Numbered from the stretch's first letter, positions 7,967 to 17,882 are shown. The stretch: 64,000 nt of DNA from CAINDZ01 sp964399195 (GCA_964399195.1 CAYNPY010000002.1:38253-102252); one strand, 5' to 3'. The notes: generated by a model from the sequence alone, not told the origin. A program made the numbers and translations.

Positions 7967-8622
7967 GGCGCCTCCTCCAGGCCGAGCGCCGGGCGCAGCC
8001 GCTGCCGCGCCGCGTGCAGGCGCGACATCACGGTGCCCAGCGGGATGCCCATCGCCGCGGCGATCTCGCGGTACTTGCGGCCCTGGAAGTGGTACATCAT
8101 GAACACCGTGCGCATCTCGGGCGGCAGCTCCGCCAGCGCGCGGCCGAGCCGCTCGCGCAGATCGTTGGCCTCGGTCGTCGCCAAGGCGTCGGGCGCGCCG
8201 TCCGGGCGCTCGACGAATTCGAGCGGAACATCGCCCCGGTGGCGCTGCTCGTCGCGGCGCTGGTTGAGCGCCGTGTTGCGGACGATGCGGTAGAGCCAGG
8301 GGAAGAACGGCTCTTCGAGCCGGAAGCGGGGCAGCGAACGGTGGACGCGCAGGAACGACTTCTGGACGGCGTCCATCGCGTCGTCGTGGTTGCCGGTCAG
8401 GCCCAGCGCGATGCCGTAGGCCGGCTGCCGGTAGCGATTCATCAGCTGCTCGAATCCGTCCGTGTCGCCCGCCAGGAAGCGTTCGATGTCGGCGCGGTCC
8501 CGGCGGCGCTCCTCGGCCCACGGATCGACGGCCGGCGCCCCCGGGACGCCCGGTGACGCGGTCCCTACCCGGGCCTTGGCCCGGTTATTCGAGCGGGCGC
8601 CGCCGAACGCCGCCGGCAGCAC
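7963..8622 (-). CDS. ECF (RpoE-like) sigma factor
   Basis: 219 aa. Region 2 is clear: FEQLMNRYRQPAYGIALGLTGNHDDAMDAVQKSFLRVHRSLPRF, with region 2.4 FFPWLYRIVRNTALNQRR. Region 4 is LGRALAELPPEMRTVFMMYHF, then GRKYREIAAAMGIPLGTVMSRLHAARQRL (helix-turn-helix that reads the -35 element). The GTG at 8622 immediately abuts the preceding adenosyltransferase stop. An internal start near residue 33 (VDPWAEERRRDR) is possible because the first 30 residues are unconserved. It is partnered with the anti-sigma gene that overlaps its end. Confidence 0.88.
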   Translation of the reverse strand: MLPAAFGGARSNNRAKARVGTASPGVPGAPAVDPWAEERRRDRADIERFLAGDTDGFEQLMNRYRQPAYGIALGLTGNHDDAMDAVQKSFLRVHRSLPRFRLEEPFFPWLYRIVRNTALNQRRDEQRHRGDVPLEFVERPDGAPDALATTEANDLRERLGRALAELPPEMRTVFMMYHFQGRKYREIAAAMGIPLGTVMSRLHAARQRLRPALGLEEAP

Positions 8623-9201
8623 TCAGGCGTCCTTCCCCGCCCGCCAGGGCACGTCCGCGACGCCGGCGGCGAGGTTGGCCGCCCGGGCGGCCGTGAACAG
8701 GTAGTCGCTCAGGCGGTTGAGGAAGATCAGGGCGCCGGCCGGCACCGGCTCGGAACCGGACAGGGCCACCGCGGCCCGCTCGGCCCGGCGGCAGATCGTC
8801 CGGGCCAGGTGCAGGTGCGCGGCCGCCGCCGTGCCGCCGGGCAGGATGAACTGGCGCAGCGGAGGCAGACGGGTGTCGTGGGCGTCGATCAGGCGCTCCA
8901 GCGCGGCCGCCTCGAAGGGGTCGCCCGGGGCGCCGGGCGCGCAGAGTTCGGCCGAGCGCCGGGGGTCGGCCAGCACCGTGCCGAGGTCGAACAGGCGGCT
9001 TTGCAGGGCCGTCAGTTCGGCGGCCAGATCGCGCTCGCCGGCGGCGCCACTCGCCAGCAGGGCCACGCAGCAGCCCAGCGCGCTGTTGAGCTCGTCGATG
9101 TCGCCGTAGGCGCCGACCCGCCCGCTGGTCTTGGGCACGCGGGCGCCGTCGCCCAGAGACGTCTCGCCGCGGTCGCCGCCGCGGGTGTAGATGCGGATCA
9201 T
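8623..9201 (-). CDS. ATP:cob(I)alamin adenosyltransferase, PduO/MMAB type
   Basis: 192 aa, the usual family length. It transfers the adenosyl group of ATP to cob(I)alamin to make coenzyme B12. The N-terminal ATP-binding motif is YTRGGDRGETSLGDG and is followed by GRVGAYGDIDELNSALG. FILPGG and the helix RTICRRAERAAVAL hold the conserved Arg pair, and the C-terminal FLNRLSDYLFTAAR is diagnostic. It directly abuts the sigma-factor gene on the same strand, so both may share a transcript. No adenosylcobalamin-dependent enzyme is in the window. I saw no cobalamin riboswitch in the short upstream gap (9202-9322). Confidence 0.92.
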   Translation of the reverse strand: MIRIYTRGGDRGETSLGDGARVPKTSGRVGAYGDIDELNSALGCCVALLASGAAGERDLAAELTALQSRLFDLGTVLADPRRSAELCAPGAPGDPFEAAALERLIDAHDTRLPPLRQFILPGGTAAAAHLHLARTICRRAERAAVALSGSEPVPAGALIFLNRLSDYLFTAARAANLAAGVADVPWRAGKDA

Positions 9202-9322
9202 GGGGCGGTCTCCTTGCTGGCGCGGGTCCCAAGGCCGGAGTGGTCTCGGCCGGCGCGGTCCCGGCAGGCGGCGTCCCGGCGGCGCCCATTGTGGGCGACG
9301 AACCCGGGCCGGGAAAGGGAAA

Positions 9323-12300
9323 TCACGCCGCCGGCCGGCGCCGGCGCAACCAGCCGAACCGCAGCAGCCGGCCCGCCGCGGCGAAGCCGTCCTCGGTCAG
9401 CGCGGCCAGGGTCGGCAGCAGCACCGTCGTCAGGAAGGCGCTGACCAGCAGCCCCCCCATGATGACCAGCGCCATCGAATAGTAGTAGACGCCGCCCAGC
9501 GAGGGGCGCTGCACGACGATCGGCACCAGGCCGATCAGGGTGGTCAGCGCGGTCATGATGATGGGGCGCAGGCGTTCACGGCCGCCCAGCAGCATCGCCG
9601 CCTCGCGCGCCATGCCGCGGCGGCGGTACTGGTTGATGTGCTCGAGCATGACGATGCCGTTGTTGACCACGATGCCGATCAGCAGCAGCAGGCCGATGGC
9701 CGCGGGCTGGTCGAAGCCGGTGCCGGTCAGGTGGAGCGTCCAGAAGGCGCCCGCCAGGGCGAACGGCAGGGCGACCATCAGCGCCACGGCCTGGCGCGCC
9801 GACTCGAACAGGCCGGCCATCACCGCGTAGACCAGGAGCAGGGCCAGCGCCAGGTTGACGCCGAATTCGCGCGACTGCTCGCGCTGGCGGTTCTGCCAGG
9901 CCCCGAAAGTCCAGCGGTAGCCGTAGGGGAACTCCATGCCGGCCAGCGCGGCCTCGATGCGCGGCATGAACTCCTCGCGCGTGCCGCCCTCGTAGCGCGC
10001 GTTCACCCAGACGCTGGTCAGCCGGTTGTCGCGTTCGATGTGCTCGCGGCCCGGGCGCTCGACGAAGTCGGCCACCGCGCCCAGGGGCACGCGGCCGCCC
10101 GCCGCCGGCCACAACGGCAGCTGCGCCAGCTGCTCGACGCTCTCCTCGGCGCGCTCGTCCAGCGTCAGTCGCATCTCGCGCTCGCCGTCGGGGGTGCGGA
10201 AGCGGCGCAGGCGCTGGCCGCGGTAGGTCAGGCCGACCACCTCGGCCACCTCGGTGGCGGGCAGCCCGAAACGAGCCGCCAGGTCGCGGTCGGGCTCGAT
10301 ATGCAGCTCCTGCCGGGCCTCGGCCCGCCGGGCCTGCGGCTCGACCAGCCCGGGCACCGCCTCCAGCCGCTCGACGGCCTCGTCGGCCAGCCGCATCAGG
10401 ACCTCGGTGTCCTCGCCCACGATCTGGAAGGCCACGAAGTTGCCGCCGCCCCGCCCCCCGCGCCAGCCCTGGCGACCTTCCTCGACCTGCAGCCGCACGC
10501 CGGCGACCTGAGGCAGCACCTCGCGCAGGCGCCGGCGCACCAGCGCGATGTTGTCCTCGCTGGCCTGGCCCTCCTTGAGGTAGACCCGCGTCATCACCCA
10601 GTTGTCGTTCCAGAAGCTGTAGAGCGACCGGGCCAGCAGGTGCTCGCGGTGGGGCTCCAGCGCCGCCTCCACCTTCGAGACCAGTTCCTGCTTGCGCTCG
10701 AGGCTCAGCTCCTCGCTGATGTCGTAGCGCAGCTGGACGAAGAGTTCGCTTTCGCTGGTGTCGAAATTCTTGTCCACCTTCTGGAACGGGTAGACGGCCG
10801 AGACGACCACGACCAGGCCGGCCACCAGCGCCGCCCAGCGGCGGCGCAGGCTCCAGCCCAGCAGCCGCTCGTAGCGGGTCTCGAGCGCCGTGAGCCAGCG
10901 CTCGCGCGGCCGCGGCGCCGACCGGATGTAGCGCGACGTGGCCAGCGGAATGAGCGTCTGGCTGATGAACAGGGAGGCCAGCAGCGTCAGGCAGACCGTG
11001 ACGCCCAGCTCCTTCAGGTAGATGTTCATCTCGCTGGGCTTGTTGAAGATCAGGGGCAGGAAGACGATCACCGAGGTCAGCGTGGCGGCCGTCACCGCCA
11101 CGGCCACCTCGCGCGAGCCCTCGCGGGCGGCGGTGGCCGGGTCGGCGCCCAGCTCGCGGTGGCGGAAGATGTTCTCCATCACCACCACAGCGTTGTCCAC
11201 CAGCATGCCGATGCCGACGATCAGCCCCAGCAGCGTCAGCGTGTTCAGGGAATGTCCCTGCGCCCAGACGACGCCGCAGGTGACCACCAGCGAGAAGGGG
11301 ATGCACGCGACGGCGACCATGGTCGTGGATAGTCGCCGCAGGAAGAAGAACAGGACGACCGTGGCCAACACCGCGCCGAAGACGCCGGTGAAGGCCAGGT
11401 CGCGCAGGGTCTTGCGGATCTCGTCGCCCTGGCTGAACCAGACCAGGAAGTTGACTCCCTCCAGTTCGGGATCGTCCGCCATGCCGGCGATCACGCGCTG
11501 CAGCTCGTCGCAGACGGCCACGGTGTTGGCGCGTGCTTCCTGCGCCACGGTGACGCCCACCGCGAAGTCGCCGTCCAGGTGGCGGCCGTATTCCAGCGGC
11601 GGCTCCTCGTAGACGACTTCCGCGACGTCGCCCACGCGCAGGCCGTCCGCGCGCAGGGGCAGGCTGCGGATCGCCTCCACGTCGCCCAGGGTGCCCACCG
11701 TGCGGAGGGTCCAGCGCGCGTCGCCGCCGGACACGCGGCCCAGGGACTGGTCGAAGTTGCCGGCGCGCAGGGCGCGCGCCACCTCGCGCACGTCCACCCG
11801 GTGCCGCTCCAGGTCGTCCGTGCGCAGGTTCACCCGCACCTCGCGCGGGTTCACGCCGTCCAGGCGCACCTGCGCCACGCCCGGCACGCGCTCGAGCGGC
11901 CTGATGATCTTTCGCTCGAGCAGGTCGTAGCTCTCGCTCAGGTCCCGCGGCGAGCTGAGCCGCCCCTCCAGCACCGGCATGTCGGCGTCGCGGGCGTCCC
12001 AGTTGGTGGACACCTGGATGTCGCCCAGGTCGTCCGGCAGCTCGCCGCGGATGCGGTCGAGCCGCTCCCAGACCTCGACTCTCGCCAGCTGCATGTCGGT
12101 GGCCCAGTCGAACTCCAGGCGCAGGCGCCCGCCGTCGGTGCCGCAGCTGGACCACAGGCTGCGCAGGCCGCGCACCGAGCCGACCGCGTCCTCGACCGGC
12201 CGCACCACCATGCGCTCGACCTGCTCGGGCGAGGCGCTGTCCCAGGGCAGGTGGATGAACAGCTGCGGCTGCTCGACCTCCGGCATGAAGGCCAGCGGCA

Positions 12301-12412
12301 GGCGGGTCAGCGCCACCGCGCCTAGGACGACCAGGCTGACCAGGACCGTCAGCGCCGTCACCGGGCGCCGGATGGCCAGTTCGGGCAGGCTGAAGCCGCG
12401 CCGCTCGTCCAT
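9323..12412 (-). CDS. RND efflux pump inner-membrane subunit (second of pair)
   Basis: 1029 aa, full length for the AcrB/HAE superfamily. TM1 is TALTVLVSLVVLGAVAL, and LPLAFMPEVEQPQLFIHL leads into the porter domain. TM4 contains GIGMLVDNAVVVMENI with its single Asp for proton relay, and the second half repeats the pattern with LIGIVVNNGIVMLEHINQYRRRG. The start lies 2 bp after the stop of the first RND gene, so the two pump subunits and the adaptor form a three-gene operon. This suggests a heteromeric MdtBC-like trimer or two alternative pumps sharing an adaptor. No outer-membrane channel gene is adjacent; the TolC-like gene at 21.2 kb belongs to another operon. Confidence 0.9.
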   Translation of the reverse strand: MDERRGFSLPELAIRRPVTALTVLVSLVVLGAVALTRLPLAFMPEVEQPQLFIHLPWDSASPEQVERMVVRPVEDAVGSVRGLRSLWSSCGTDGGRLRLEFDWATDMQLARVEVWERLDRIRGELPDDLGDIQVSTNWDARDADMPVLEGRLSSPRDLSESYDLLERKIIRPLERVPGVAQVRLDGVNPREVRVNLRTDDLERHRVDVREVARALRAGNFDQSLGRVSGGDARWTLRTVGTLGDVEAIRSLPLRADGLRVGDVAEVVYEEPPLEYGRHLDGDFAVGVTVAQEARANTVAVCDELQRVIAGMADDPELEGVNFLVWFSQGDEIRKTLRDLAFTGVFGAVLATVVLFFFLRRLSTTMVAVACIPFSLVVTCGVVWAQGHSLNTLTLLGLIVGIGMLVDNAVVVMENIFRHRELGADPATAAREGSREVAVAVTAATLTSVIVFLPLIFNKPSEMNIYLKELGVTVCLTLLASLFISQTLIPLATSRYIRSAPRPRERWLTALETRYERLLGWSLRRRWAALVAGLVVVVSAVYPFQKVDKNFDTSESELFVQLRYDISEELSLERKQELVSKVEAALEPHREHLLARSLYSFWNDNWVMTRVYLKEGQASEDNIALVRRRLREVLPQVAGVRLQVEEGRQGWRGGRGGGNFVAFQIVGEDTEVLMRLADEAVERLEAVPGLVEPQARRAEARQELHIEPDRDLAARFGLPATEVAEVVGLTYRGQRLRRFRTPDGEREMRLTLDERAEESVEQLAQLPLWPAAGGRVPLGAVADFVERPGREHIERDNRLTSVWVNARYEGGTREEFMPRIEAALAGMEFPYGYRWTFGAWQNRQREQSREFGVNLALALLLVYAVMAGLFESARQAVALMVALPFALAGAFWTLHLTGTGFDQPAAIGLLLLIGIVVNNGIVMLEHINQYRRRGMAREAAMLLGGRERLRPIIMTALTTLIGLVPIVVQRPSLGGVYYYSMALVIMGGLLVSAFLTTVLLPTLAALTEDGFAAAGRLLRFGWLRRRRPAA

Positions 12413-12414
12413 GC

Positions 12415-15400
12415 TCAGCCCCCCGCCTCGTCGTCGCGCCCCGGCAGGAGCGCGTACACGGCCGGGATCACGATCAGGGTCAGCAGCGTGCTGAGCGACA
12501 GCCCGCAGGCCACCGTGATCGCCAGCGGCGCCCGCAGTTCGGCGCCCTCGCCCGCGGCCACGGCCATCGGCAGCAGGCCCAGCACCGTGGTCAGCGTGGT
12601 CATCAGGATCGGGCGCAGGCGCAGGTGCCCCGCGCGGACCAGCGCCGCCTCGCGCGGCAGGCCCTCCTCGCGGCGCAGGCGGTTGACCGTGTCGATCAGC
12701 ACGATCGCGTTGTTGACGACGATGCCGGTCAGCATCACGGCGCCGATCAGGACGATCACGGTCACCGTCGTGCCGGTGGCCAGCAGGCCGCCGACGACGC
12801 CGACCAGCGCCAGCGGGATCGTGAACAGCACGATGAACGGGTGGACGAAGGACTCGAACGTGGCGGCCATGACCAGGTAGACCAGGAACACGGCCAGGCC
12901 CATCGCGAACAGCAGGCTGTCGAAGCTGGTGCGCATCTCGGCGTCCTGGCCGCCCAGCTCGGTCACCAGCCCGCGCGGCGGCGGGAAGGCCCGCAGCACC
13001 GCCTGCACGTCGGCGATCGCGGCGCCCAGGGCGCGGCCCTCGAGGCTGGCCGAGACGACGGCCGCGCGCTGCTGCTTGAGGCGGTGGATCTCCGCCGGGC
13101 CGCGCGCCTCGCGCACGTCCGCGACCGCCAGCAGGCGCAGCGGCGCGCCGCCGGGCCCGGGCAGCACCAGGTTGCGGACGTCCTCGAGCGAGCGCCGGTC
13201 CTCCTCGCGGTTGCGCAGGCGCACGTCGATCTGCCGGTCCGCCTCCTTGTAGCGCGTGGGCACCACGCCCAGCACGCGGCCGCGGAGCGTCTCCGACAGC
13301 ACGCCCATGTCCAGCCCCAGCGCGGCCAGCCGCTCGCGGTCGAAGACCACCTGCAGCTCGGGGTTGCCCGCCTCCAGCGAAGAGCGCACGTCCGCCAGGC
13401 CCGGCACGGCGGCCAGCCGGCGGCCCAGGTCCAGCGAGTAGGCGCGCAACTGCTCGAGATCCTCGCCGAAGATGACCACCTCGACCGGCGTCTTGAGGCT
13501 GAAGTAGCTGGGCCGGCCGAACTTCACCTCCACGTCGGGCAACCCGGCGAAGCCGGCGCGCAGGCGCTCGACGACGGCGGCCTCGCCGGCATCGTCGGCG
13601 CGGTCGCGCATCACCAGGTTCAGCTGCCCCAGGTTCTCGGCGCGCGTGACGAGCGACATGCCCCCGGCCGCCAGGCGGCTGCCGACGGTGGCGTACTGCC
13701 GGTCCAGGACCGGCTCGGCCGCGGCGACGCGTTCCATCGCCTGCAGCGTGCGGTCGGTCGCCGCCAGCGAGGCGCCCTCCGGCAGCTTGACCTCGAAGTG
13801 GAACTCGCCCTCGCTGAGCTCCGGGATCAACTCGGTGTCCAGGAAGCGCATCCCCCAGACCGAGGCCGCGAGCAGCCCGAACGCCACCGCCACGGTCAGG
13901 CCGCGGCGGCGCAGGGCCGCCCGCAGCGCGCGGCCGTAGGCCGCCGAGAGCCAGCCGAGGGTGGCCGGCTCGCCGCCGTTCGCGGCGACCGCCGGCGCGG
14001 CCTGGTCCTCGCCGCGGCGCGGCAGGCGGGCGCCCAGCGCGCTCAGCATCGGGATCAGGGTCACCGCCACCAGCAGCGAGGCGAGCAGGCTGATCGTGAC
14101 CGTCAGCGCCTGGTCCTTGAACAGCTGGCCGGCCACGCCCTCGACGAAGACGATGGGCAGGAAGACGGCGACCGTCGTCAACGTGGAGGCGGTGACGGCC
14201 GGCCCCATCTCGGCGGCGCCGTCGACGACGGCGCGGAAGAGCGACAACCCCTGCTGCCGCTTCTGGTGGATCGACTCCAGCACCACGATCGAGTTGTCGA
14301 CCAGCATGCCGATGCCCAGCGTCAGGCCGCCCAGGGACATCACGTTCAGCGAGATGTCCAGGCGGTACATCGCCACGAAGGTGGCGATGACGGAGATGGG
14401 GATCGAGGCGCCGACGATGAGCGTGCTGCGCAGGTCGCGCAGGAACAGGAACAGCACCGCCACCGCCAGCAGGCCGCCGACTAACGCGGCGTCGCGGACG
14501 CCGTCGACCGCCTGCCGGATGAACGTCGACTGGTCGAAGAGGACGGTCAGCTCGTAACCTGGCGGGAGCTTGCCGTCCTGCCAGGCCGCGATGCGCTCGC
14601 GCAGCCGCGCCACGGTGCCGACCGTGTTGGCGTCGCCCTCCTTGTAGACGGCGATCTCGACCGACTCGCGGCCGTTCACCCGGGTGATCTCCTCGCGCTC
14701 GCGAGCGCCGCGGCGGACCGTCGCCACCTCCTTCAGGCGCACGGGCGCCTCGCCCGGAAGGCTGACGATCAGGTCGCCGATCTCCTCGACGTTGTCGAAC
14801 TCGTTGATCGTGCGGACCAGGAACTGGCTGTCGCGTCCGCGCAACGCGCCGCCCGGCAGGTTCACGTTGCCGACGCCCACCACCTGGCGCAGCCGGTCCA
14901 GCGGGATGCCGAGCGCGGCCAGGCGCTCCTGGTCGACCTCGACCTGGATCTCCTCCTCCAGACCGCCCTTGATGCCGGCGGCGGCGACGCCCTTGACGGT
15001 CTCGAGGTCCTGCTTGATCTGGCGTTCGGCCAGGCGGCGCTGCGCCGCGAGGTCGCCCGGGCCGGTCAGCGCCAGCCGCACGACCGGATCCAGCGCCGGA
15101 TCGAAGCGCAGCACGACCGGATCGAGAGCCTCCTCGGGCAGCACCAGGCGGTCCAGCTTCTCGCGCACCTCCATCGCGAGCTGGTCCATGTCGGCGCCCC
15201 ACTCGAACTCGAGGATGACCTCCGATTGGCCCGGGCGCGAGACGGAGTGGATGGACTGCAGGCCGCGCAGCACGCCCACGGCCTCCTCGACCGGCCGCGT
15301 GACGAGGTTCTCGACCTCCTGCGGCGCCGTGTCCGGGAACGAGGTCTGCACGGTGATCGAGGGGTAGCTGATCTCGGGGAACAGCTCCAGCGACAGGCGG

Positions 15401-15495
15401 CTGTAGCCTACGATGCCGAAGGCGATCACCGCCAGCGAGGCCATCACGACGCTGACGCGGCGGCGGACCGCGAGTTCGACCAGCGCGCGCATCAA
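12415..15495 (-). CDS. RND efflux pump inner-membrane subunit (first of pair)
   Basis: 1026 aa. The N-terminus VELAVRRRVSVVMASLAVIAFGIVGYSRL is TM1, followed by LELFPEISYPSITVQTSFP of the porter domain. TM4 carries GIGMLVDNSIVVLESIHQKRQQG. The C-terminal repeat contains MLTGIVVNNAIVLIDTVNRLRR and LIVIPAVYALLPG. The start overlaps the adaptor stop by 4 bp. It and the next pump gene are only distantly similar, which is typical of hetero-paired RND genes. The substrate cannot be deduced. Confidence 0.92.
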   Translation of the reverse strand: MMRALVELAVRRRVSVVMASLAVIAFGIVGYSRLSLELFPEISYPSITVQTSFPDTAPQEVENLVTRPVEEAVGVLRGLQSIHSVSRPGQSEVILEFEWGADMDQLAMEVREKLDRLVLPEEALDPVVLRFDPALDPVVRLALTGPGDLAAQRRLAERQIKQDLETVKGVAAAGIKGGLEEEIQVEVDQERLAALGIPLDRLRQVVGVGNVNLPGGALRGRDSQFLVRTINEFDNVEEIGDLIVSLPGEAPVRLKEVATVRRGAREREEITRVNGRESVEIAVYKEGDANTVGTVARLRERIAAWQDGKLPPGYELTVLFDQSTFIRQAVDGVRDAALVGGLLAVAVLFLFLRDLRSTLIVGASIPISVIATFVAMYRLDISLNVMSLGGLTLGIGMLVDNSIVVLESIHQKRQQGLSLFRAVVDGAAEMGPAVTASTLTTVAVFLPIVFVEGVAGQLFKDQALTVTISLLASLLVAVTLIPMLSALGARLPRRGEDQAAPAVAANGGEPATLGWLSAAYGRALRAALRRRGLTVAVAFGLLAASVWGMRFLDTELIPELSEGEFHFEVKLPEGASLAATDRTLQAMERVAAAEPVLDRQYATVGSRLAAGGMSLVTRAENLGQLNLVMRDRADDAGEAAVVERLRAGFAGLPDVEVKFGRPSYFSLKTPVEVVIFGEDLEQLRAYSLDLGRRLAAVPGLADVRSSLEAGNPELQVVFDRERLAALGLDMGVLSETLRGRVLGVVPTRYKEADRQIDVRLRNREEDRRSLEDVRNLVLPGPGGAPLRLLAVADVREARGPAEIHRLKQQRAAVVSASLEGRALGAAIADVQAVLRAFPPPRGLVTELGGQDAEMRTSFDSLLFAMGLAVFLVYLVMAATFESFVHPFIVLFTIPLALVGVVGGLLATGTTVTVIVLIGAVMLTGIVVNNAIVLIDTVNRLRREEGLPREAALVRAGHLRLRPILMTTLTTVLGLLPMAVAAGEGAELRAPLAITVACGLSLSTLLTLIVIPAVYALLPGRDDEAGG

Positions 15496-16643
15496 CGGGC
15501 GGCCGCGGTCGCCGGCGCGGGCGCGACGGGGACGACGGCGTCGGCGGCCAGGATCCGCACCGCGGCGCCGTGCTTGAGCGAGCGCTGGCCGCGCACGACG
15601 ACCTGCTCGCCCGCCGCCAGGCCGGCCGTGATCTCCGTGCGCGCGTCGTCGCTGAATCCCGTGGTCACGACCCGGCGCTCGGCCGTCGGGCCGCCCTCGC
15701 CCTCCGCGGGCGGGACCACGTAGACGACGGATTCTCCCTTGTCCGCGAGCACGGACTCGCGCGGCACCAGCACCACGCCCTCGCGGCGCTCGGTGACGAC
15801 CTTGACCTGCGCGAAATCTCCGGGTCGCGTGCCGGGCGGGTAGCGGTCGACCTCGATGGTCAGTTTGATCGTGCCGCTGGCGGGGTCGATGACCGGGCTG
15901 ATGAGCTTGATGCGGCCGTCCAGGCGGGAGCCGTCGCTGTCGAGCACCAGCGCGACCGGCTGGTCCGCCTGCAGGCGCGCGAATTCCTTCGCCGGCACGT
16001 GCACGCGCCCGAGCAGCGGCTGGAAGTCGGCCAGCGCGAACAGCTCGGTGCCGACGGAGAGGTTCTGGCCGGGACTGACGCGGCGCGCCGTGACGCGGCC
16101 GCTGAACGGCGCCGTGACGGTGGTGTACGAGAGGTTCAGGCGCGCCAGGCCCTCGTCCGCCTCGGCGCTGGCCAGTTCGGCCCGCGCGGCCTGGAACTCC
16201 TCCTCGGTCGCCAGCTGGCCGGCCACCATCGCCTCGAGGCGCTCGAAGCGCGCGCGCAGGTTGGCCGTCCGCGCCTCGGCCTGCGCCAGGCGCAGGCGGT
16301 ACTCGTCGTTGGCGACCACCAGCAGCGCCTGGCCCTGGCGCACGTCATCGCCCTCCTCGGCCAGGAGGCGCTCGACGACGCCGGTCACGCGCGCCAGGAC
16401 GACCGCCTCCTTCTCGGCCTCGAGCGTGGCGGTGGCCTGGTAGTGCCGGGCGATGTCGCCGACCGCTGCCGCTTCCACCGCCACGGGCAGGGCCTGCTCC
16501 GGCGGCGCGGCGGGCGCGCCGCCGGCGGGCGTGGCGGCGGCGCCGTCCTTGCGGCCGCAGCCGGCGGCCGAGGTCAGCAGCAGAATCAGCAGGAGCAGCG
16601 CGCCGGCGGCGGCGGGCGCGCGGGTGCGGACCGCAGGAACCAT
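15492..16643 (-). CDS. RND periplasmic adaptor (membrane fusion protein), lipoprotein
   Basis: 383 aa. A lipobox-type signal (LLLLILLLTSAAGC, Cys about residue 29) anchors it in the inner membrane. The lipoyl half-motifs flank a short hairpin: VVLARVTGVVERLLAEEGDDVRQGQALLVV, then YTTVTAPFSGRVTARRVSPGQNLSVGTELF. A beta-barrel and membrane-proximal domain follow (VALVLDSDGSRLDGRIKLISPVIDPASGTIKLTIEV). It is the first gene of the RND operon and bridges the pump to an outer-membrane channel. Confidence 0.92.
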   Translation of the reverse strand: MVPAVRTRAPAAAGALLLLILLLTSAAGCGRKDGAAATPAGGAPAAPPEQALPVAVEAAAVGDIARHYQATATLEAEKEAVVLARVTGVVERLLAEEGDDVRQGQALLVVANDEYRLRLAQAEARTANLRARFERLEAMVAGQLATEEEFQAARAELASAEADEGLARLNLSYTTVTAPFSGRVTARRVSPGQNLSVGTELFALADFQPLLGRVHVPAKEFARLQADQPVALVLDSDGSRLDGRIKLISPVIDPASGTIKLTIEVDRYPPGTRPGDFAQVKVVTERREGVVLVPRESVLADKGESVVYVVPPAEGEGGPTAERRVVTTGFSDDARTEITAGLAAGEQVVVRGQRSLKHGAAVRILAADAVVPVAPAPATAAAR

Positions 16644-16780
16644 CAGGGGTCGCTTCCCTTCAGAAGGTGCGGGGACGTGCCGGGTGGCGATGAAAGCCGT
16701 TACTACGTCGCGGACGCCGCCCGGGTTGCGGTCGCAGGGCGGCGGTCGGGACGGTGCGCCCGCCGGGGCGGCCCGTCGGC

Positions 16781-17878
16781 TCAGGCCCCAGGGTAGTCGC
16801 GGTCGAGGACCCGCCGCCAGATCAGGCGGTGGTCCTCCTCGGCGGGGCTGGCCAGCAGCAGCGTGTCCGCGTCCCCCTCGGCCGCCGGCGTGCGGGCCTG
16901 CAGCAGGGACTCCTCACCGAGGGCCAGGAAGTCGGCGCGCGTCCAGGGGTGGTAGCGGTGCCAGAAGCCGCAGTGCCAGAGAAAGAAGCGTTCGACGCGG
17001 CCGAGCCCCTTGGCGTCGTCGCCGAAGTGCTCGCAGGCCAGGTCGACGAAGCGGCGCAGCAGGGCCCAGCGCTCGGCCGGAGTCGGGCACCACGGCTCGC
17101 CCGCGAGCAGTTCGCGGAAGATCCACGGCTTGATCAGGGCGCCGCGGGCGATCAGGAACGACCGCACGCGCGTCTGCTCCCGGCGCCGCTGCAGATCCCA
17201 GGGCGTCAGGATGTCGCCGTTTCCGAGCACGGGGATCGCCACCGCCGCCGCGGCCTCGTCGATCAGCTCCCAGCGCGCGCTCTGGCGGTAGCGTTGGGCG
17301 CGCGTGCGCCCGTGGATGCCCAGGGCGTCGGCGCCGGCCCCTTCGCAGCGCCGCGCCAGGTCCACGACATTGAGCTTGTCCTCGCTGTAGCCCAGCCGCA
17401 GCTTGACCGACAGGGGCAGCGTCACCGCGGCGCGCACGGCGCCGACGATCTCCGCCAGCTTCGCCGGCCGCTGCAGCAGCGCGGCGCCGGAGCCGCGCTT
17501 GACGATCAGGTCGATCGGGCAGCCGAAATTGAGGTCGATGAAGCGGGCGCCGGCGTCGGCGGCCAGCCGCGCGCCCTCGGCCATCGCCTCGGGGTGCTTC
17601 CCGGCCAGCTGGACCCCGAAGGCGTCCTCCTCCGGGTGGTGTCGCAGGAGCGGCTTCTCGCCGCCGGCCACCAGCTTGTGAGCCAGCACCATTTCGCTGC
17701 AAGTCAGCTGCGCGCCGAATGAACGGCAGAGGCGGCGGTAGGGCAGGTTGCCGCCCATGGCCATCGGCGAAAGCGCCAGAACGTTGCGGAACAGGTCGCT
17801 GCCCGTCCCGGCGCCTGGACGCTCGTTCTGGCGCTCTTCCTGCGGGCCGCGGCCCCCGTCGCTGCCGGCCGCGCTCAC
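16781..17878 (-). CDS. dus: tRNA-dihydrouridine synthase
   Basis: 365 aa. This is an FMN-dependent TIM-barrel enzyme that reduces uridine in tRNA. It opens with LALSPMAMGGNLPYRRLCRSFGAQLTCSEMV. FIDLNFGCPIDLIVKRGSGAALL holds the catalytic Cys of FGCP, and VLGNGDILTPWD plus a FLIARGALIKPWIF segment form the FMN phosphate site. Replacement of the usual KGAG/GGGG by KRGSGAAL, and the C-terminal part with WHRYHPW, resemble DUS3-like enzymes more than DusA/B/C (moderate confidence). The first 25 residues are unconserved and the GTG start has a weak SD, so the true start may be internal. It follows the ferritin-like gene by only 4 bp. Confidence 0.85.
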   Translation of the reverse strand: MSAAGSDGGRGPQEERQNERPGAGTGSDLFRNVLALSPMAMGGNLPYRRLCRSFGAQLTCSEMVLAHKLVAGGEKPLLRHHPEEDAFGVQLAGKHPEAMAEGARLAADAGARFIDLNFGCPIDLIVKRGSGAALLQRPAKLAEIVGAVRAAVTLPLSVKLRLGYSEDKLNVVDLARRCEGAGADALGIHGRTRAQRYRQSARWELIDEAAAAVAIPVLGNGDILTPWDLQRRREQTRVRSFLIARGALIKPWIFRELLAGEPWCPTPAERWALLRRFVDLACEHFGDDAKGLGRVERFFLWHCGFWHRYHPWTRADFLALGEESLLQARTPAAEGDADTLLLASPAEEDHRLIWRRVLDRDYPGA

Positions 17879-17882
17879 GGAC

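Noticed and set aside
9202..9322. Cobalamin riboswitch upstream of the adenosyltransferase
   Set aside because: Only 121 bp is available and no B12-box-like sequence is visible.
9191..15202. Very long open frames opposite and out of frame with the RND genes (for example 9191-11332 on + and 9323-15202 on -)
   Set aside because: Shadows of high-GC coding DNA: the peptides are Arg/Ala/Gly/Pro or His/Gln-rich without domains, while the RND frames carry full family motifs.
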